A stretch of 64,000 nucleotides of DNA, from assembly GCF_002764115.1 (NCBI RefSeq), contig NZ_CP017945.1:62001-126000 (forward strand), given 5' to 3'. Below, one piece after another: positions 34,203 through 43,023 of this stretch. Source of the stretch: Phyllobacterium zundukense (GTDB taxonomy: Bacteria > Pseudomonadota > Alphaproteobacteria > Rhizobiales > Rhizobiaceae). The position numbers and the translations under genes are program-made. Numbering within the stretch: position 1 is the stretch's first letter; each line of letters begins with the position of its first letter. The notes under the pieces were generated by a model. The model was not told where the DNA came from. It saw only the letters and a program-made list of their open reading frames with translations, and ran no database searches.

Positions 34203-34665
34203 TCTTTTTTCGCTAGCGCTGACCGCAGCGTCGCTCCTTGTCTTCTTTACGGCCCTGCGCAAAGCCAATCGTCTGATGGCGATGAGCCGCACTGTCGCGC
34301 AGCAGGTGGCCGGTTCAGCGGCCAGCCTCGAGCAAGCCTTGTCGGTTCTGCGAACCGAGCGGGAAACCTGCCGCGATGAGAGTGTCCGCCTTGAAGCCAG
34401 GCTGAAGGATTCTGACCGGGCCCGGTCAGAAATCACCAAGGCCATTGATCTGGTCAAGCGCGCGAAGATAGATCTCAACGAGAATGTAGTGCCTTTCCCG
34501 GCAGCAGCCTCGACGCAAAGCGCAGCGCCAAGGCAAGCGGCGCCAGTGTTTGTCTCCCAGGCCGCACCTGTTATGCCAACACAACCCGGCGTTCCGGCAA
34601 AGCCCCTCCCCGTGTTCGTCAACCGCATCGTCCGCTCTGCCGATGTGGCAAGCGCCGTCCTTTAA
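34183..34665 (+). CDS. DUF6468-like flagellar-locus membrane protein
   Basis: A 160-residue protein between fliM and fliN. An N-terminal membrane helix (LLLVNLFSLALTAASLLVFF) is followed by a coiled coil (about 40-95: VAGSAASLEQALSVLRTERE and after) and a Pro/Ala/Val-rich tail (about 108-145). Its layout and place resemble the DUF6468 proteins of alphaproteobacterial flagellar loci, function unknown. The ATG lies inside the end of fliM (20-base overlap), supporting coupled translation. Confidence 0.65.
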   Translation: MSLLLVNLFSLALTAASLLVFFTALRKANRLMAMSRTVAQQVAGSAASLEQALSVLRTERETCRDESVRLEARLKDSDRARSEITKAIDLVKRAKIDLNENVVPFPAAASTQSAAPRQAAPVFVSQAAPVMPTQPGVPAKPLPVFVNRIVRSADVASAVL

Positions 34666-34689
34666 AACCTTTTCCCGGGACCCTAGACC

Positions 34690-35043
34690 ATGGCCATTTC
34701 CGACAAGAATTCGATCGAAGACGAGCTTAACGAAGCTATCGAAGATCTGAAGCGTGACAATCCTCAGCCCAATCGCAAGCCGCAAGGGTCGAAGCCGAAC
34801 ATCGATCTGATCATGGGCATTCCCGTGGATGTTCAGGTGGTCCTCGGAAGTACGTCTATGCCCGTCGCCAATCTGATGAAGCTCGGCCGCGGCGCGGTCG
34901 TCACACTGGACAAGCAGATCGGCGACCCGGTCGATATCGTCGTGAATGGTCGCGTCATTGCCCGCGGCGAGGTGATCGTTCTCGAGGACGACTCCTCCCG
35001 CTTCGGTGTCAGTTTGACCGAGGTTATCGGCAGCGGCGTCTGA
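34690..35043 (+). CDS. fliN: Flagellar motor switch protein FliN
   Basis: A 117-residue C-ring protein. A charged N-terminal tail (about 1-35) precedes the SpoA domain: IDLIMGIPVDVQVVLGSTSM, then VANLMKLGRGAVVTLDKQIG, then DPVDIVVNGRVIARGEVIVL. These are diagnostic FliN phrases. It lies 24 bases after the unknown gene and 49 before fliG. Confidence 0.97.
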   Translation: MAISDKNSIEDELNEAIEDLKRDNPQPNRKPQGSKPNIDLIMGIPVDVQVVLGSTSMPVANLMKLGRGAVVTLDKQIGDPVDIVVNGRVIARGEVIVLEDDSSRFGVSLTEVIGSGV

Positions 35044-35092
35044 GCGAGACTATATCCGTTTACACTTCACAACCCTTTAGAAGCCGGGCCGC

Positions 35093-36121
35093 ATGAGCGA
35101 TCAAGAAACACCTCAAAGTCCAAGCGCCATCAAGGACCTGTCAGGTCCAGAAAAAGTGGCGGCTTTGCTCGTGGCGATCGGGCGGCCATCCGCGTCGCGG
35201 CTTCTCAAACATTTCAATGCTGATGATCTGCGTTCGCTGGCCGGGCATGCACGCAAGCTCGAGCCGATTACGCCGGGTGATTTCGAGGAGCTCGTGAAAC
35301 AATTCGAGAATGCCTTTGCCGACGGCGCACCGGTCTCGGAGGCCGGAATACGCTTTGAGGGACTGCTGCGCGAGACGCTTTCGGCGGAAGATGCCAGTGC
35401 GGTAATTGAGAACCGACGTCCCGAACTGCTGACGCAAGAGTCGGTATGGGATCAGCTTCCACGCATACCAACCGACGTCCTTCACAGCTACCTGGTTGCC
35501 CAGCACCCGCAGGTCACCGCCTATGTCATCTCCCGCCTGCCCTCGGATATTGCGGCAAAGCTCCTGATCCGCTTCGGTTCATCGGAGCGCAGCGCCATCA
35601 TCCAGCGCACCCTGCACATCCGCAAGGTTGAGCCAGCCATATCGACGATGCTGGAGACGATCCTCCAGCGCGAAGTCACCGGCAAGGACAATACCAGTTC
35701 CGAAAAGAGCCACCATGGGACCATCGCCAATATCATCAATCAGCTCGATAAATCCGAGAGCGATGAAGTCCTGGCCGGCCTCACCGATCTTGGCGCAGAT
35801 GATCTCGCCAAGATCAAGGCCAAGCTCTTCACCTTCGAGGACATTGCGCGCATTTCCCAGCGCGCGCGGCTCGTACTTTTCGACGAAATCCAGACCGATG
35901 TCGTCACGACCGCCCTGCATGGCTGTGAACCGCAATTGCAGGAACTCATCCTCCAGTCGCTGTCGACCCGCGGACGCCGGATGGTGGAAACGGAGCTCTC
36001 CAGCCAGACCAATATCAATTCCAATGCCGTGACGGAAGCGCGGCGTGCCATTGCCCGTACCGCGATCGTGCTGGCGGATCGAGGCGACCTCAAACTCGAC
36101 GCGGAGGATCCCGCACCATGA
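35093..36121 (+). CDS. fliG: Flagellar motor switch protein FliG
   Basis: A 342-residue rotor protein. The FliF-binding N-terminal domain (KDLSGPEKVAALLVAIGRPS), middle domain (QHPQVTAYVISRLPSDIAAK) and C-terminal torque domain (LFTFEDIARISQRARLVLFD) are in order. The charged torque helix is present though altered (ISQRARLVLFDEIQTDVVTT). The C-terminus ends EARRAIARTAIVLADRGDLK. Length is normal. Confidence 0.96.
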   Translation: MSDQETPQSPSAIKDLSGPEKVAALLVAIGRPSASRLLKHFNADDLRSLAGHARKLEPITPGDFEELVKQFENAFADGAPVSEAGIRFEGLLRETLSAEDASAVIENRRPELLTQESVWDQLPRIPTDVLHSYLVAQHPQVTAYVISRLPSDIAAKLLIRFGSSERSAIIQRTLHIRKVEPAISTMLETILQREVTGKDNTSSEKSHHGTIANIINQLDKSESDEVLAGLTDLGADDLAKIKAKLFTFEDIARISQRARLVLFDEIQTDVVTTALHGCEPQLQELILQSLSTRGRRMVETELSSQTNINSNAVTEARRAIARTAIVLADRGDLKLDAEDPAP

Positions 36122-36141
36122 ATCAAAGATTCTGATCGCTG

Positions 36142-37206
36142 ATGTCGGATGGCGCCGATAAGGAAAGTAAAACCGAGGAAGCGACTGAGAAGAAAATCAG
36201 TGATGCGGTCGAGAAGGGCAATCTTCCTTTCTCCCGCGAAGCACCAATCCTCGCGTCCATTATCGCGCTCCTTGTCATCCTGATATTCGTCGTCGTGCCG
36301 GGCGGGACGAAACTGACATCTTTCCTCTCCGAATTGCTCGACAAGAGCGATGATTGGCGGCTCAACAGTGCCGACGATGCCCGGCAATTGTTCGGGATCA
36401 TCGGCGCAGCAGTTGGCGTTGCGTTGCTGCCCGTCCTGATCATTATTCCGGGGGCTGGCATTCTTGCGTCTGTCCTGCAAAACGCCCCGCGGATTGTCTT
36501 CAACCGCATCCAGCCGGAAGCTTCGCGCGTCTCCATCGTTAAGGGCTGGTCGCGCATTTTCGGCTCGTCCGGCCGCGTTGAATTCCTGAAAGCCACTTTC
36601 AAATTCGCGGCGGCCAGCACCATTGTCTTCATGATCTTCTTTGAGGACAGCCATTTCTTCGTCGATGCGATCATTACCGAGCCGAGCCAGTTGCCGGAAC
36701 TCATTCGCACCCATCTGACGCGGCTGCTCTCTTCAGTAGCGATCGCCGTCACCGTTCTCACCGCATTCGATCTTGCCTGGACGCGCATCCATTGGCGCAG
36801 CGAACTCAGAATGACGCGCCAGGAGATTAAGGATGAACACAAGCAGGCGGAAGGCGACCCGCTGCTCAAATCCCGCCTCCGTTCGCTTGGGCGCGACCGC
36901 GCGCGTCAGCGCATGATCGCGTCCGTTCCAACGGCCACGCTGATCGTCGCAAATCCGACACACTTCTCGGTTGCTCTCCGGTACAATCCGGCCAAGGATT
37001 CGGCGCCTATGGTCGTGGCCAAGGGACAAGATATCATTGCTCTCAAGATCAGAGAGATCGCAGAGGCGAATGACATACCGGTATTTGAGAATGTACAATT
37101 AGCGCGATCGCTCTATAAGCAGGTTCAAGTCAATAACGTGATCGCACCAGAGTTCTACAAGGCAGTAGCTGAGCTTATTCAATTCGTTAATATGCGTCGT
37201 AAATGA
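36142..37206 (+). CDS. flhB: Flagellar export switch protein FlhB
   Basis: A 354-residue export-gate protein that switches substrate class. The N-terminus has KTEEATEKKISDAVEKGNLP, typical for FlhB. Four membrane helices follow. The self-cleavage motif NPTH lies in TLIVANPTHFSVALRYNP, and the C-terminal cytoplasmic domain is complete (AEANDIPVFENVQLARSLYK). It begins 20 bases after fliG. ATG 36142 is favoured over the ATG at the fliG end, which meets an immediate stop. Confidence 0.96.
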   Translation: MSDGADKESKTEEATEKKISDAVEKGNLPFSREAPILASIIALLVILIFVVVPGGTKLTSFLSELLDKSDDWRLNSADDARQLFGIIGAAVGVALLPVLIIIPGAGILASVLQNAPRIVFNRIQPEASRVSIVKGWSRIFGSSGRVEFLKATFKFAAASTIVFMIFFEDSHFFVDAIITEPSQLPELIRTHLTRLLSSVAIAVTVLTAFDLAWTRIHWRSELRMTRQEIKDEHKQAEGDPLLKSRLRSLGRDRARQRMIASVPTATLIVANPTHFSVALRYNPAKDSAPMVVAKGQDIIALKIREIAEANDIPVFENVQLARSLYKQVQVNNVIAPEFYKAVAELIQFVNMRRK

Positions 37207-37233
37207 TCGCGCTGCTTGTAATCGGATCAATAT

Positions 37234-37674
37234 ATGAAAAGAACCCAATATTCCGTTGCCCGCGTCGAGATTATCTCAAAACATATGGCAGAGGTAATTC
37301 AGGATCTGCGTCTCGTCGACGTTGCTGATTATATCGCCTTCATTCGCTGCGAGCTGTTTGGCAACATTGCCGATATCGTCAACTCTGCAACGGAATTGAC
37401 GTTCTATCCCGACACGCTGACCTTTGGACTTGGCGGCGAATACACGCTCGACTGGAACTCATCGCCCAAAGTGATGCTCGATCTTGAATTCAGCAATATG
37501 GGGGTGAACGCCTATTTCCGGCTGACATTGTCGGCAGAATCCGCCGAGATCGATCTGCATCACGTGCGTTTTGCCGATACTGGAAACAGCCCCGCCGACA
37601 ATACGGCGCTGCTGGCCGCGGCCTTCGGGGATGCTCGTCTTCCGCAACTCATTACACCCGGTGAAATCGACTAG
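37234..37674 (+). CDS. Conserved flagellar-locus protein of unknown function
   Basis: A 146-residue soluble protein directly behind flhB. No signal peptide, membrane helix or known motif is seen. It begins with a helical region (HMAEVIQDLRLVDVADYIAF) and continues with alternating hydrophobic beta-strand-like segments (ELTFYPDTLTFGLGGEYTLD). A protein of this size at this place occurs in other rhizobial flagellar loci, but I know no function. It ends 4 bases before the end of the convergent vjbR-like gene. Confidence 0.6.
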   Translation: MKRTQYSVARVEIISKHMAEVIQDLRLVDVADYIAFIRCELFGNIADIVNSATELTFYPDTLTFGLGGEYTLDWNSSPKVMLDLEFSNMGVNAYFRLTLSAESAEIDLHHVRFADTGNSPADNTALLAAAFGDARLPQLITPGEID

Positions 37675-37678
37675 GCTG

Positions 37679-38470
37679 CTAGAACCTGCTGGCAATGACC
37701 GGCATTTCGATTACGCCCAGCGCCAGCGCGGTAGCAACGGTCGACGTACGGTTGGAGCAGCCCAACTTGTTCTTGGCGTTCTGCAGATAGGTGACCACGG
37801 TCCAGCGGGCAATGTTGAGGATCTCGCCAATTTCGCCATCGGTTTTGCCGTTGGCGGCCCAGTAGAGGCAATCGATTTCCCGCTTCGTCAAAAGGCTGGC
37901 GACGGTAGCGGCGAGCGCCGGATTGCGATTGCCATGCAGTACATTATGCAGGCGTGTCGAAACTGCTGCCAGTCTCTTGCGCATGCGATCGACAAACGCA
38001 ATCTGGTCCGATGGCTCCACGTCGAAGGTAAACAGCGTGACGCCACGAAAACCATAGGCATTCGCGACGCTCACAGTCAGAAACAGATTGCCGAGTCCAC
38101 GCAACTTGCAGTCACGCAGAAATTGAGTTGCCTCAGGTGCCAGCCCGGCTTCCGCGGAGAGATTCCGGAGCGTCCCGGGCACGCTCGTCTGGCGCTGGAA
38201 CAGCACAACTCCCTGTATCAGCGGATCCACCTTATAGTAGTTTTTCGCGGAGTAACGCACGACCCATTTCATCGGAAAGGTCGTGAGCACTGAGATGTCC
38301 TGAGCCTGAACCTGCTCGCCCGCGAACTGGTCTGAATGACCGACATGAGTGATATAACGGCAGCTCAGCTGCTTCCTGATATCCACAAGCATTTCAAGGG
38401 TATCGTGCTTGACGTTGCCACTGAAAAAACCTTCCTGGAAATCCGGGAAATGGGCCAGATCAAAATGCAT
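37679..38470 (-). CDS. vjbR: LuxR-family quorum-type regulator, VjbR-like
   Basis: A 263-residue regulator with an autoinducer-binding domain (about 20-180; MKWVVRYSAKNYYKVDPLIQ and RDCKLRGLGNLFLTVSVANA) and a C-terminal LuxR helix-turn-helix (SLLTKREIDCLYWAANGKTD, then GEIGEILNIARWTVVTYLQN). The wording is very close to Brucella VjbR, which controls flagellar genes including ftcR and the virB secretion system. The W, Y and D residues that line the acyl-homoserine-lactone pocket appear present. No luxI synthase is in the window. Its place beside the flagellar cluster suggests a top-level motility regulator here, where S. meliloti uses VisN/VisR. Confidence 0.85.
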   Translation of the reverse strand: MHFDLAHFPDFQEGFFSGNVKHDTLEMLVDIRKQLSCRYITHVGHSDQFAGEQVQAQDISVLTTFPMKWVVRYSAKNYYKVDPLIQGVVLFQRQTSVPGTLRNLSAEAGLAPEATQFLRDCKLRGLGNLFLTVSVANAYGFRGVTLFTFDVEPSDQIAFVDRMRKRLAAVSTRLHNVLHGNRNPALAATVASLLTKREIDCLYWAANGKTDGEIGEILNIARWTVVTYLQNAKNKLGCSNRTSTVATALALGVIEMPVIASRF

Positions 38471-38528
38471 CGGGAGCGCAAACCATTCCTGTTAGCAAGC
38501 ATAATATGCCCGCACCATCACTCGTAAC

Positions 38529-38558
38529 TCTAAAAATCAAGATTGCTTTTAATGTCAA
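38529..38558 (-). promoter_or_regulatory. Candidate sigma70-type promoter for the vjbR-like gene
   Basis: On the minus strand TTGACA (38558-38553) is followed after 18 bases by TTTAGA (38534-38529), leaving a leader of about 50 bases. The -35 box is perfect but the -10 box is weak. The rest of the 329-base gap 38471-38799 is AT-rich and contains the box at 38675-38703; no gene was seen in it. Confidence 0.35.
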
Positions 38559-38674
38559 AGAATCAATAGCGTGTATATGGTTGCACAACCTTGACCCCGC
38601 GCACAAGTCGATGAACAATTGTATTCTTCATTTATCACCTATTTGCAACGAGACACCCATTTATGGTTGACAAT

Positions 38675-38703
38675 CCCCTAATTTTTTCTCCCAAATTTTA
38701 GGG
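38675..38703. promoter_or_regulatory. AT-rich box between vjbR-like gene and DUF3095 gene
   Basis: CCCCTAATTTTTT is followed by TCCCAAATTTTAGGG; the second part is a near-palindrome, CCCAAAT/TTTAGGG. The reverse complement CCCTAAAATTTGGG closely matches CCTAAATAATTTGGGG in front of rem (13591-13606). The shared word suggests one regulator for both loci, by inference. It lies about 100 bases before the DUF3095 start and 205 before the vjbR start. Confidence 0.4.
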
Positions 38704-38799
38704 ATCCGGAACGGATGTGGCGGTCATTTTATTGCACTACCACCCCGCACGATGCAGTCCTTCATCGCCGACCACTTTAGATTGTGATAATGGCCTTTC

Positions 38800-39954
38800 A
38801 TGGCAACAGAAACGAATGACACTTTCTTCGATACGCTTCCCGTTTTTGTAGAATTCGAGGGCGTCGCTGATGTTGATAATTACAAACCGCTCCCCGATGA
38901 CTGGGTGCTCGCGACAGCGGATATCGTCGGTTCGACGAAGGCCATCGAGGCTGGCCGCTACAAGGCAGTCAACATGGCGGGTGCCAGTGTTATCTCCGCA
39001 CTCCTGAACGCGCTCGGCAAACGCAATTTTCCCTTCGTTTTCGGCGGCGACGGCGCTTTGGTCGCGCTTCCGGAGTCGGCGGTATCCCGCGCCCGTGAGG
39101 CGCTGTCGGCCGTGCAATCCTGGGTCAGGGATGATCTGCAATTGAACTTGCGTGCCGCGCTTGTTCCGATGCGCGATATACGGGCGGAAGGCTTTGACGT
39201 GCGCGTCGCCCGCTTCAGGGTCAGCCCCGATGTTTCCTACGCCATGTTTGCTGGAGGCGGTGCTAGCTGGGCGGAGGCCCAGATGAAGGCAGGCAAATAT
39301 GCAATCGAACCAGCTCCTTCCGGCACCCGGCCAGACCTTGCCGGCCTTTCCTGCCGTTGGAATCCGATTCAGGCCCGCAATGGCGAGATCGTGTCGATCA
39401 TCGCTGTACCAGGCACGGCTGGTGCGAGCGAGCAATTCCAGGAACTGGTTGCCAATATCATTGCCGTGGCGGCCGAGCAGAACCGCGGTGCTCACCCACT
39501 TCCTGAAGAAGGACCACCAATCGTCTTCAACACGAAAGGTATTGACACGGAAGCCCGGGCAACCGCCCCGGTAGGCAAGCGTTTTTCGCGTAAGCTGGCG
39601 ATTCTTGGCCAGATCCTGTTGATCGTCGCACTCGACAAGCTTGGACTTACAGCGGGTGGATTCGAACCCGGACGATACAAGCGGGAAGTGGCGCAGAATT
39701 CCGATTTTCGCAAATTCGATGACGGCCTGAAAATGACCATCGACATCGATGCCGACCGTCTGCGCCGCATCGAAATGCTGCTGGAGGACGCGTCAGCCGC
39801 CGGGATCAGTCGGTTTGGACTGCACCGGCAGGATTCGGCCCTGATGACCTGCTTCGTGCCAACGCACCGCGCCCACGATCACATCCATTTCATTGATGGC
39901 GCCGCGGGCGGCTATGCCATGGCGGCAAGCAATCTGAAGGCGAAATTGTCATAG
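38800..39954 (+). CDS. DUF3095 protein, class III cyclase-like fold
   Basis: A 384-residue cytosolic protein of the DUF3095 family. The first 200 residues resemble a class III nucleotidyl cyclase: VLATADIVGSTKAIEAGRYK carries the first metal Asp (D41) and FPFVFGGDGALVALPESAV the second (D84). The rest (about 220-384) is family-specific. Members are often annotated as adenylate cyclase-like, but activity has not been shown to my knowledge. It is a single-gene unit convergent with the nucleotide-sugar dehydrogenase gene. A true class III cyclase homologue lies 1.7 kb to the right. Confidence 0.8.
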   Translation: MATETNDTFFDTLPVFVEFEGVADVDNYKPLPDDWVLATADIVGSTKAIEAGRYKAVNMAGASVISALLNALGKRNFPFVFGGDGALVALPESAVSRAREALSAVQSWVRDDLQLNLRAALVPMRDIRAEGFDVRVARFRVSPDVSYAMFAGGGASWAEAQMKAGKYAIEPAPSGTRPDLAGLSCRWNPIQARNGEIVSIIAVPGTAGASEQFQELVANIIAVAAEQNRGAHPLPEEGPPIVFNTKGIDTEARATAPVGKRFSRKLAILGQILLIVALDKLGLTAGGFEPGRYKREVAQNSDFRKFDDGLKMTIDIDADRLRRIEMLLEDASAAGISRFGLHRQDSALMTCFVPTHRAHDHIHFIDGAAGGYAMAASNLKAKLS

Positions 39955-39968
39955 ACCAAAGCGGGCCC

Positions 39969-41300
39969 CTATGACTTAACAATATGTTCCGCCATCAGCC
40001 CAAGCTTGGCAAAAACATTGCGTGTGTCGATGATCAGCGGCGCCCATCCGGCCACAGCTGCATAGTCGACATCGTCATGATCGGTCGAGACCAATATCGC
40101 GTCATATGATCTTACCGCTTCCTCCGTCAGCTCTACGGATTTGCGTCCCTTCAAGGCCATATACTCGCGTGTCTTCGGGATTTCGGCAACGAACGGATCG
40201 TGATAATCCGCCCGCCCTCCGCGTTCTTCGATGATCTCGATCAGCCGCAATGACGGGCTTTCGCGGATATCCGGTACGTTCTTCTTGTAGGCAAGGCCTA
40301 GGACCAGCACGCGCGACCGGCTGAGCGCTTTTCCGGCACGTATATCAAGCGCTTCGGCCAGGCTGCTGACAACATAGCGCGGCATGGCGGAGTTGATCTC
40401 TCCCGCCAGCTCGATGAACCGCGTCGGAAGTTCATACTCGCGTGACTTCCACGTCAGATAGAACGGATCGATCGGAATGCAATGCCCGCCGAGCCCAGGC
40501 CCAGGATAGAACGGCATATAGCCGAAGGGTTTGGTTTTTGCCGCCTCTATGACTTCCCAGACATCGATGCCCATTGCCGCATAGACAATCTTGAGTTCGT
40601 TGACGAGCGCGATATTGACCGATCGGAAAATGTTCTCCGTCAGTTTGACCGCTTCCGCTGTCGCATTGGATGACACCGGCACCACGGTTTTCACCGCTGC
40701 GCCATAAAACGCCTGCATCAGCTTGCGCGCATCTTCGCCATCACCAGCAACAATTTTTGGTATCGTGGCGGTCTGGAAATCGCGGTTGCCCGGATCCTCC
40801 CGTTCGGGTGAGAAGCCAAGGAAGAAATCAGTACCGGACTTGAGCCCCGTCTCCTCCAGGATTGTCTTGACAACATCGTCGGTCGTACCGGGATAGGTGG
40901 TCGATTCCAGCACGACCAGCTGGCCGGGTCTCAAGTGTGCGGCAATCGACCGGCTCGTCGCCTCGACAAATGAAAGATCGGGATCGCGATGTTTGGTCAA
41001 TGGCGTCGGTACGCAAATGATGATCACATCGCATTGCGCAAGTTCTACAAAATCGCTCGTTGAGCGAAACCGACCTGCTGTCACTTCCGCTGCCAGTGCT
41101 TCATCGGTCACCGCTTCGATATAGGAGCGGGCAGCATCGAGTGCGACGATCTTGCCTGGATCGATGTCAAAGCCGGTAACGGAAAAGCCGCTGCGCGCCA
41201 GCGTGATCGCCAGAGGCAGGCCGACATAGCCAAGACCGATGACACCGGCATGTGCCTGACGCGTTTCGATTTTGTCTGAAAGTTCTGAGAAGGCGGTCAA
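39969..41300 (-). CDS. Nucleotide-sugar dehydrogenase (UDP-sugar 6-dehydrogenase, WbpA/TviB type)
   Basis: A 443-residue cytosolic NAD-dependent enzyme that oxidises a UDP-hexose or UDP-N-acetylhexosamine to the uronic acid, feeding surface polysaccharide synthesis. The Rossmann motif is AGVIGLGYVGLPLAITLARS; the catalytic Cys is in GPGLGGHCIPIDPFYLTWKS; the C-terminal UDP-binding domain includes VLGLAYKKNVPDIRESPSL. The GGHCIPIDP form and length suggest the N-acetylhexosamine branch rather than plain UDP-glucose. TTG 41300 is chosen because AAGAGA precedes it and family homology begins soon after; the frame is open to a GTG at 41402. Confidence 0.85.
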   Translation of the reverse strand: MTAFSELSDKIETRQAHAGVIGLGYVGLPLAITLARSGFSVTGFDIDPGKIVALDAARSYIEAVTDEALAAEVTAGRFRSTSDFVELAQCDVIIICVPTPLTKHRDPDLSFVEATSRSIAAHLRPGQLVVLESTTYPGTTDDVVKTILEETGLKSGTDFFLGFSPEREDPGNRDFQTATIPKIVAGDGEDARKLMQAFYGAAVKTVVPVSSNATAEAVKLTENIFRSVNIALVNELKIVYAAMGIDVWEVIEAAKTKPFGYMPFYPGPGLGGHCIPIDPFYLTWKSREYELPTRFIELAGEINSAMPRYVVSSLAEALDIRAGKALSRSRVLVLGLAYKKNVPDIRESPSLRLIEIIEERGGRADYHDPFVAEIPKTREYMALKGRKSVELTEEAVRSYDAILVSTDHDDVDYAAVAGWAPLIIDTRNVFAKLGLMAEHIVKS

Positions 41301-41604
41301 GATGATCTCTTTTGTACGAGCGTGCCACCACCGGCAAGTCGGATTTAGATGGCCGCTATAGAATTGCCTGTCAAGCGAAGGGTCGCATGCACTTCTTCTC
41401 ACATTGAAGTGACAATGACCTATTGTTTCGAATTCATGACATACCCATCTGAATGGCTCGGAACAACGACTGATAGAGGACCGCCCGTCGAGTTACCCGC
41501 TGAAGTAATATCGGACTGGTGAGATCGCAGTGTTGGCATTCCTGTTGCCAGCGTTGACACCGTTGCCCGATTCACTCATTTTCATTTTGCTCGGCTTGGT
41601 TTGA

Positions 41605-41621
41605 GCGTGATCGGATCACGC
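41605..41621. promoter_or_regulatory. Perfect 17-base palindrome upstream of the cyclase gene
   Basis: GCGTGATCGGATCACGC: two 8-base arms around one central base, 64 bases before the cyclase ATG. The GTGA...TCAC arms recall CRP/FNR half-sites, but the spacing is one base shorter than the CRP consensus. The 385-base gap 41301-41685 otherwise holds no gene or other clear signal. Confidence 0.45.
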
Positions 41622-41685
41622 CGCCCGTCCGGGAACGGTGAATCTATCCGGGAATGGACGTGGCTCGTATTTGCAAGGATCAGGG

Positions 41686-43023
41686 ATGAGCACGACCCAA
41701 TCGAACGTTTCCACCATACTTCTCGACAAGGTAGCCGACTGGCTTACACAATCTTCTCTTGCGGGCGACAATCTCGAAACCATCGTACGCGGCTTTTGCG
41801 AGCGGATCGCAGCGGCGGGCTTGCCGATTGCCCGCGTGAATCTTTCGTTCTCCATGCTGCACCCGCTTTATGACGCCTTGGGCTTCACCTGGAAGCGCGC
41901 CAGCGGGATGACCGTCGAAGGCTACCGGCATGATCCTACAGGAAAGCCTGAACGCTTCCTGCTCAGCCCCTATTTCTATCTCCTGACCAATAATCTGGAA
42001 CATCTGCGCCGCCGCATCAGTGTCGATGGACCGATGGAATTTCCGGTCCTCGATGAGTTGAGGGAAGAGGGCATCACCGACTATCTCGCTTTCCTGCAGC
42101 CCTTTGGCGGCCAGTCTACCCAGGGCATGATGGGCTCGTGGTCGACGGACAGCAGCGAAGGATTCAATGACGCGATGATTGCTGCGCTGCTGCGGCTGCA
42201 GAACCATTTGGCCGTTGCCGCAAAGATGGCGGTTCTCGGCAAGCTCGCGGACAATATGCTGACGACCTATCTTGGTGGCAATGCCGGTAAACGCGTCTTG
42301 AACGGCCAGATTCGCCGCGGCGATGGTGAGACCATCCGAGCGGCCCTGGTCATGGGCGATATGCGCGAGTCCACCGTGCTTGCAGAAAAAGAAGGCCGCC
42401 AGGCCTATATCGATACGCTCAATCATTTCTTCGATGCGATTGCTGCGCCGTTCAACCGGAGTGGCGGCGAAATACTGAGCTTCATGGGTGACGGATTTCT
42501 GGCGGTTTACCCGTGTGGACGGCACAAAGACCCATCGAAGATTGCGTGCGAAGCGGCACTTTCCGCCGTGTTCAAGGCGCAGGCTCGCGTCGCCGAACTC
42601 AACAAGGAGCGGCGCAAGGACGGTCTTAGCGACGTTCGCTATGGCATCGGCCTGCATGTCGGCAATGTCATGTTCGGTAATGTCGGGCTCAAGGACCGCC
42701 TGACTTTTTCCGCCTTCGGTTCGGCAGTGAACGAAGTTCAGCGCCTGCAGGGCCTGACGAAGAAGTACTCGCGCGAAGTGATAGCCAGTCAGGCATTCGC
42801 TACCTATTGTGGCGGCGAATGGACCACTTTGGGTGAAGAAAAATTGCGTGGCGTCGGCCAGAAAGTCACAGTACTTTTGCCGAAGTCGTCTGGCCAGTCC
42901 GTTCAACTGGACGACGCTTATGACGATGTCGCCTATGATGGACTGTCCGAGGCGGAACAGGTCATGCTGCTGCACCGGGATAAGAAGACTGGACGCCCCT
43001 TGCTCGAGAAATTCATGCAATGA
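41686..43023 (+). CDS. Class III adenylate/guanylate cyclase
   Basis: A 445-residue soluble protein. The N-terminal 200 residues form a sensor-like region of unknown ligand, common in rhizobial adenylate cyclases. The C-terminal catalytic domain has LVMGDMRESTVLAEKEGRQA (metal Asp225), ILSFMGDGFLAVYPCG (metal Asp269), GIGLHVGNVMFGNVGLKDRL and FGSAVNEVQRLQGL with the transition-state Asn349 and Arg353. Catalytic residues are thus intact, and cAMP is the likely product. ATG 41686 has AAGGATCAGGG just before it. Its stop overlaps the polysaccharide lyase start by 4 bases. Confidence 0.88.
   Translation: MSTTQSNVSTILLDKVADWLTQSSLAGDNLETIVRGFCERIAAAGLPIARVNLSFSMLHPLYDALGFTWKRASGMTVEGYRHDPTGKPERFLLSPYFYLLTNNLEHLRRRISVDGPMEFPVLDELREEGITDYLAFLQPFGGQSTQGMMGSWSTDSSEGFNDAMIAALLRLQNHLAVAAKMAVLGKLADNMLTTYLGGNAGKRVLNGQIRRGDGETIRAALVMGDMRESTVLAEKEGRQAYIDTLNHFFDAIAAPFNRSGGEILSFMGDGFLAVYPCGRHKDPSKIACEAALSAVFKAQARVAELNKERRKDGLSDVRYGIGLHVGNVMFGNVGLKDRLTFSAFGSAVNEVQRLQGLTKKYSREVIASQAFATYCGGEWTTLGEEKLRGVGQKVTVLLPKSSGQSVQLDDAYDDVAYDGLSEAEQVMLLHRDKKTGRPLLEKFMQ

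Noticed and set aside
39948..39975. Inverted repeat GTCATAG...CTATGAC between the DUF3095 and dehydrogenase genes, as a terminator
   Set aside because: The arms are the two genes' own final Ser codon and stop (TCATAG) on opposite strands; the loop is 14 bases and there is no T run, so it is probably coincidence.
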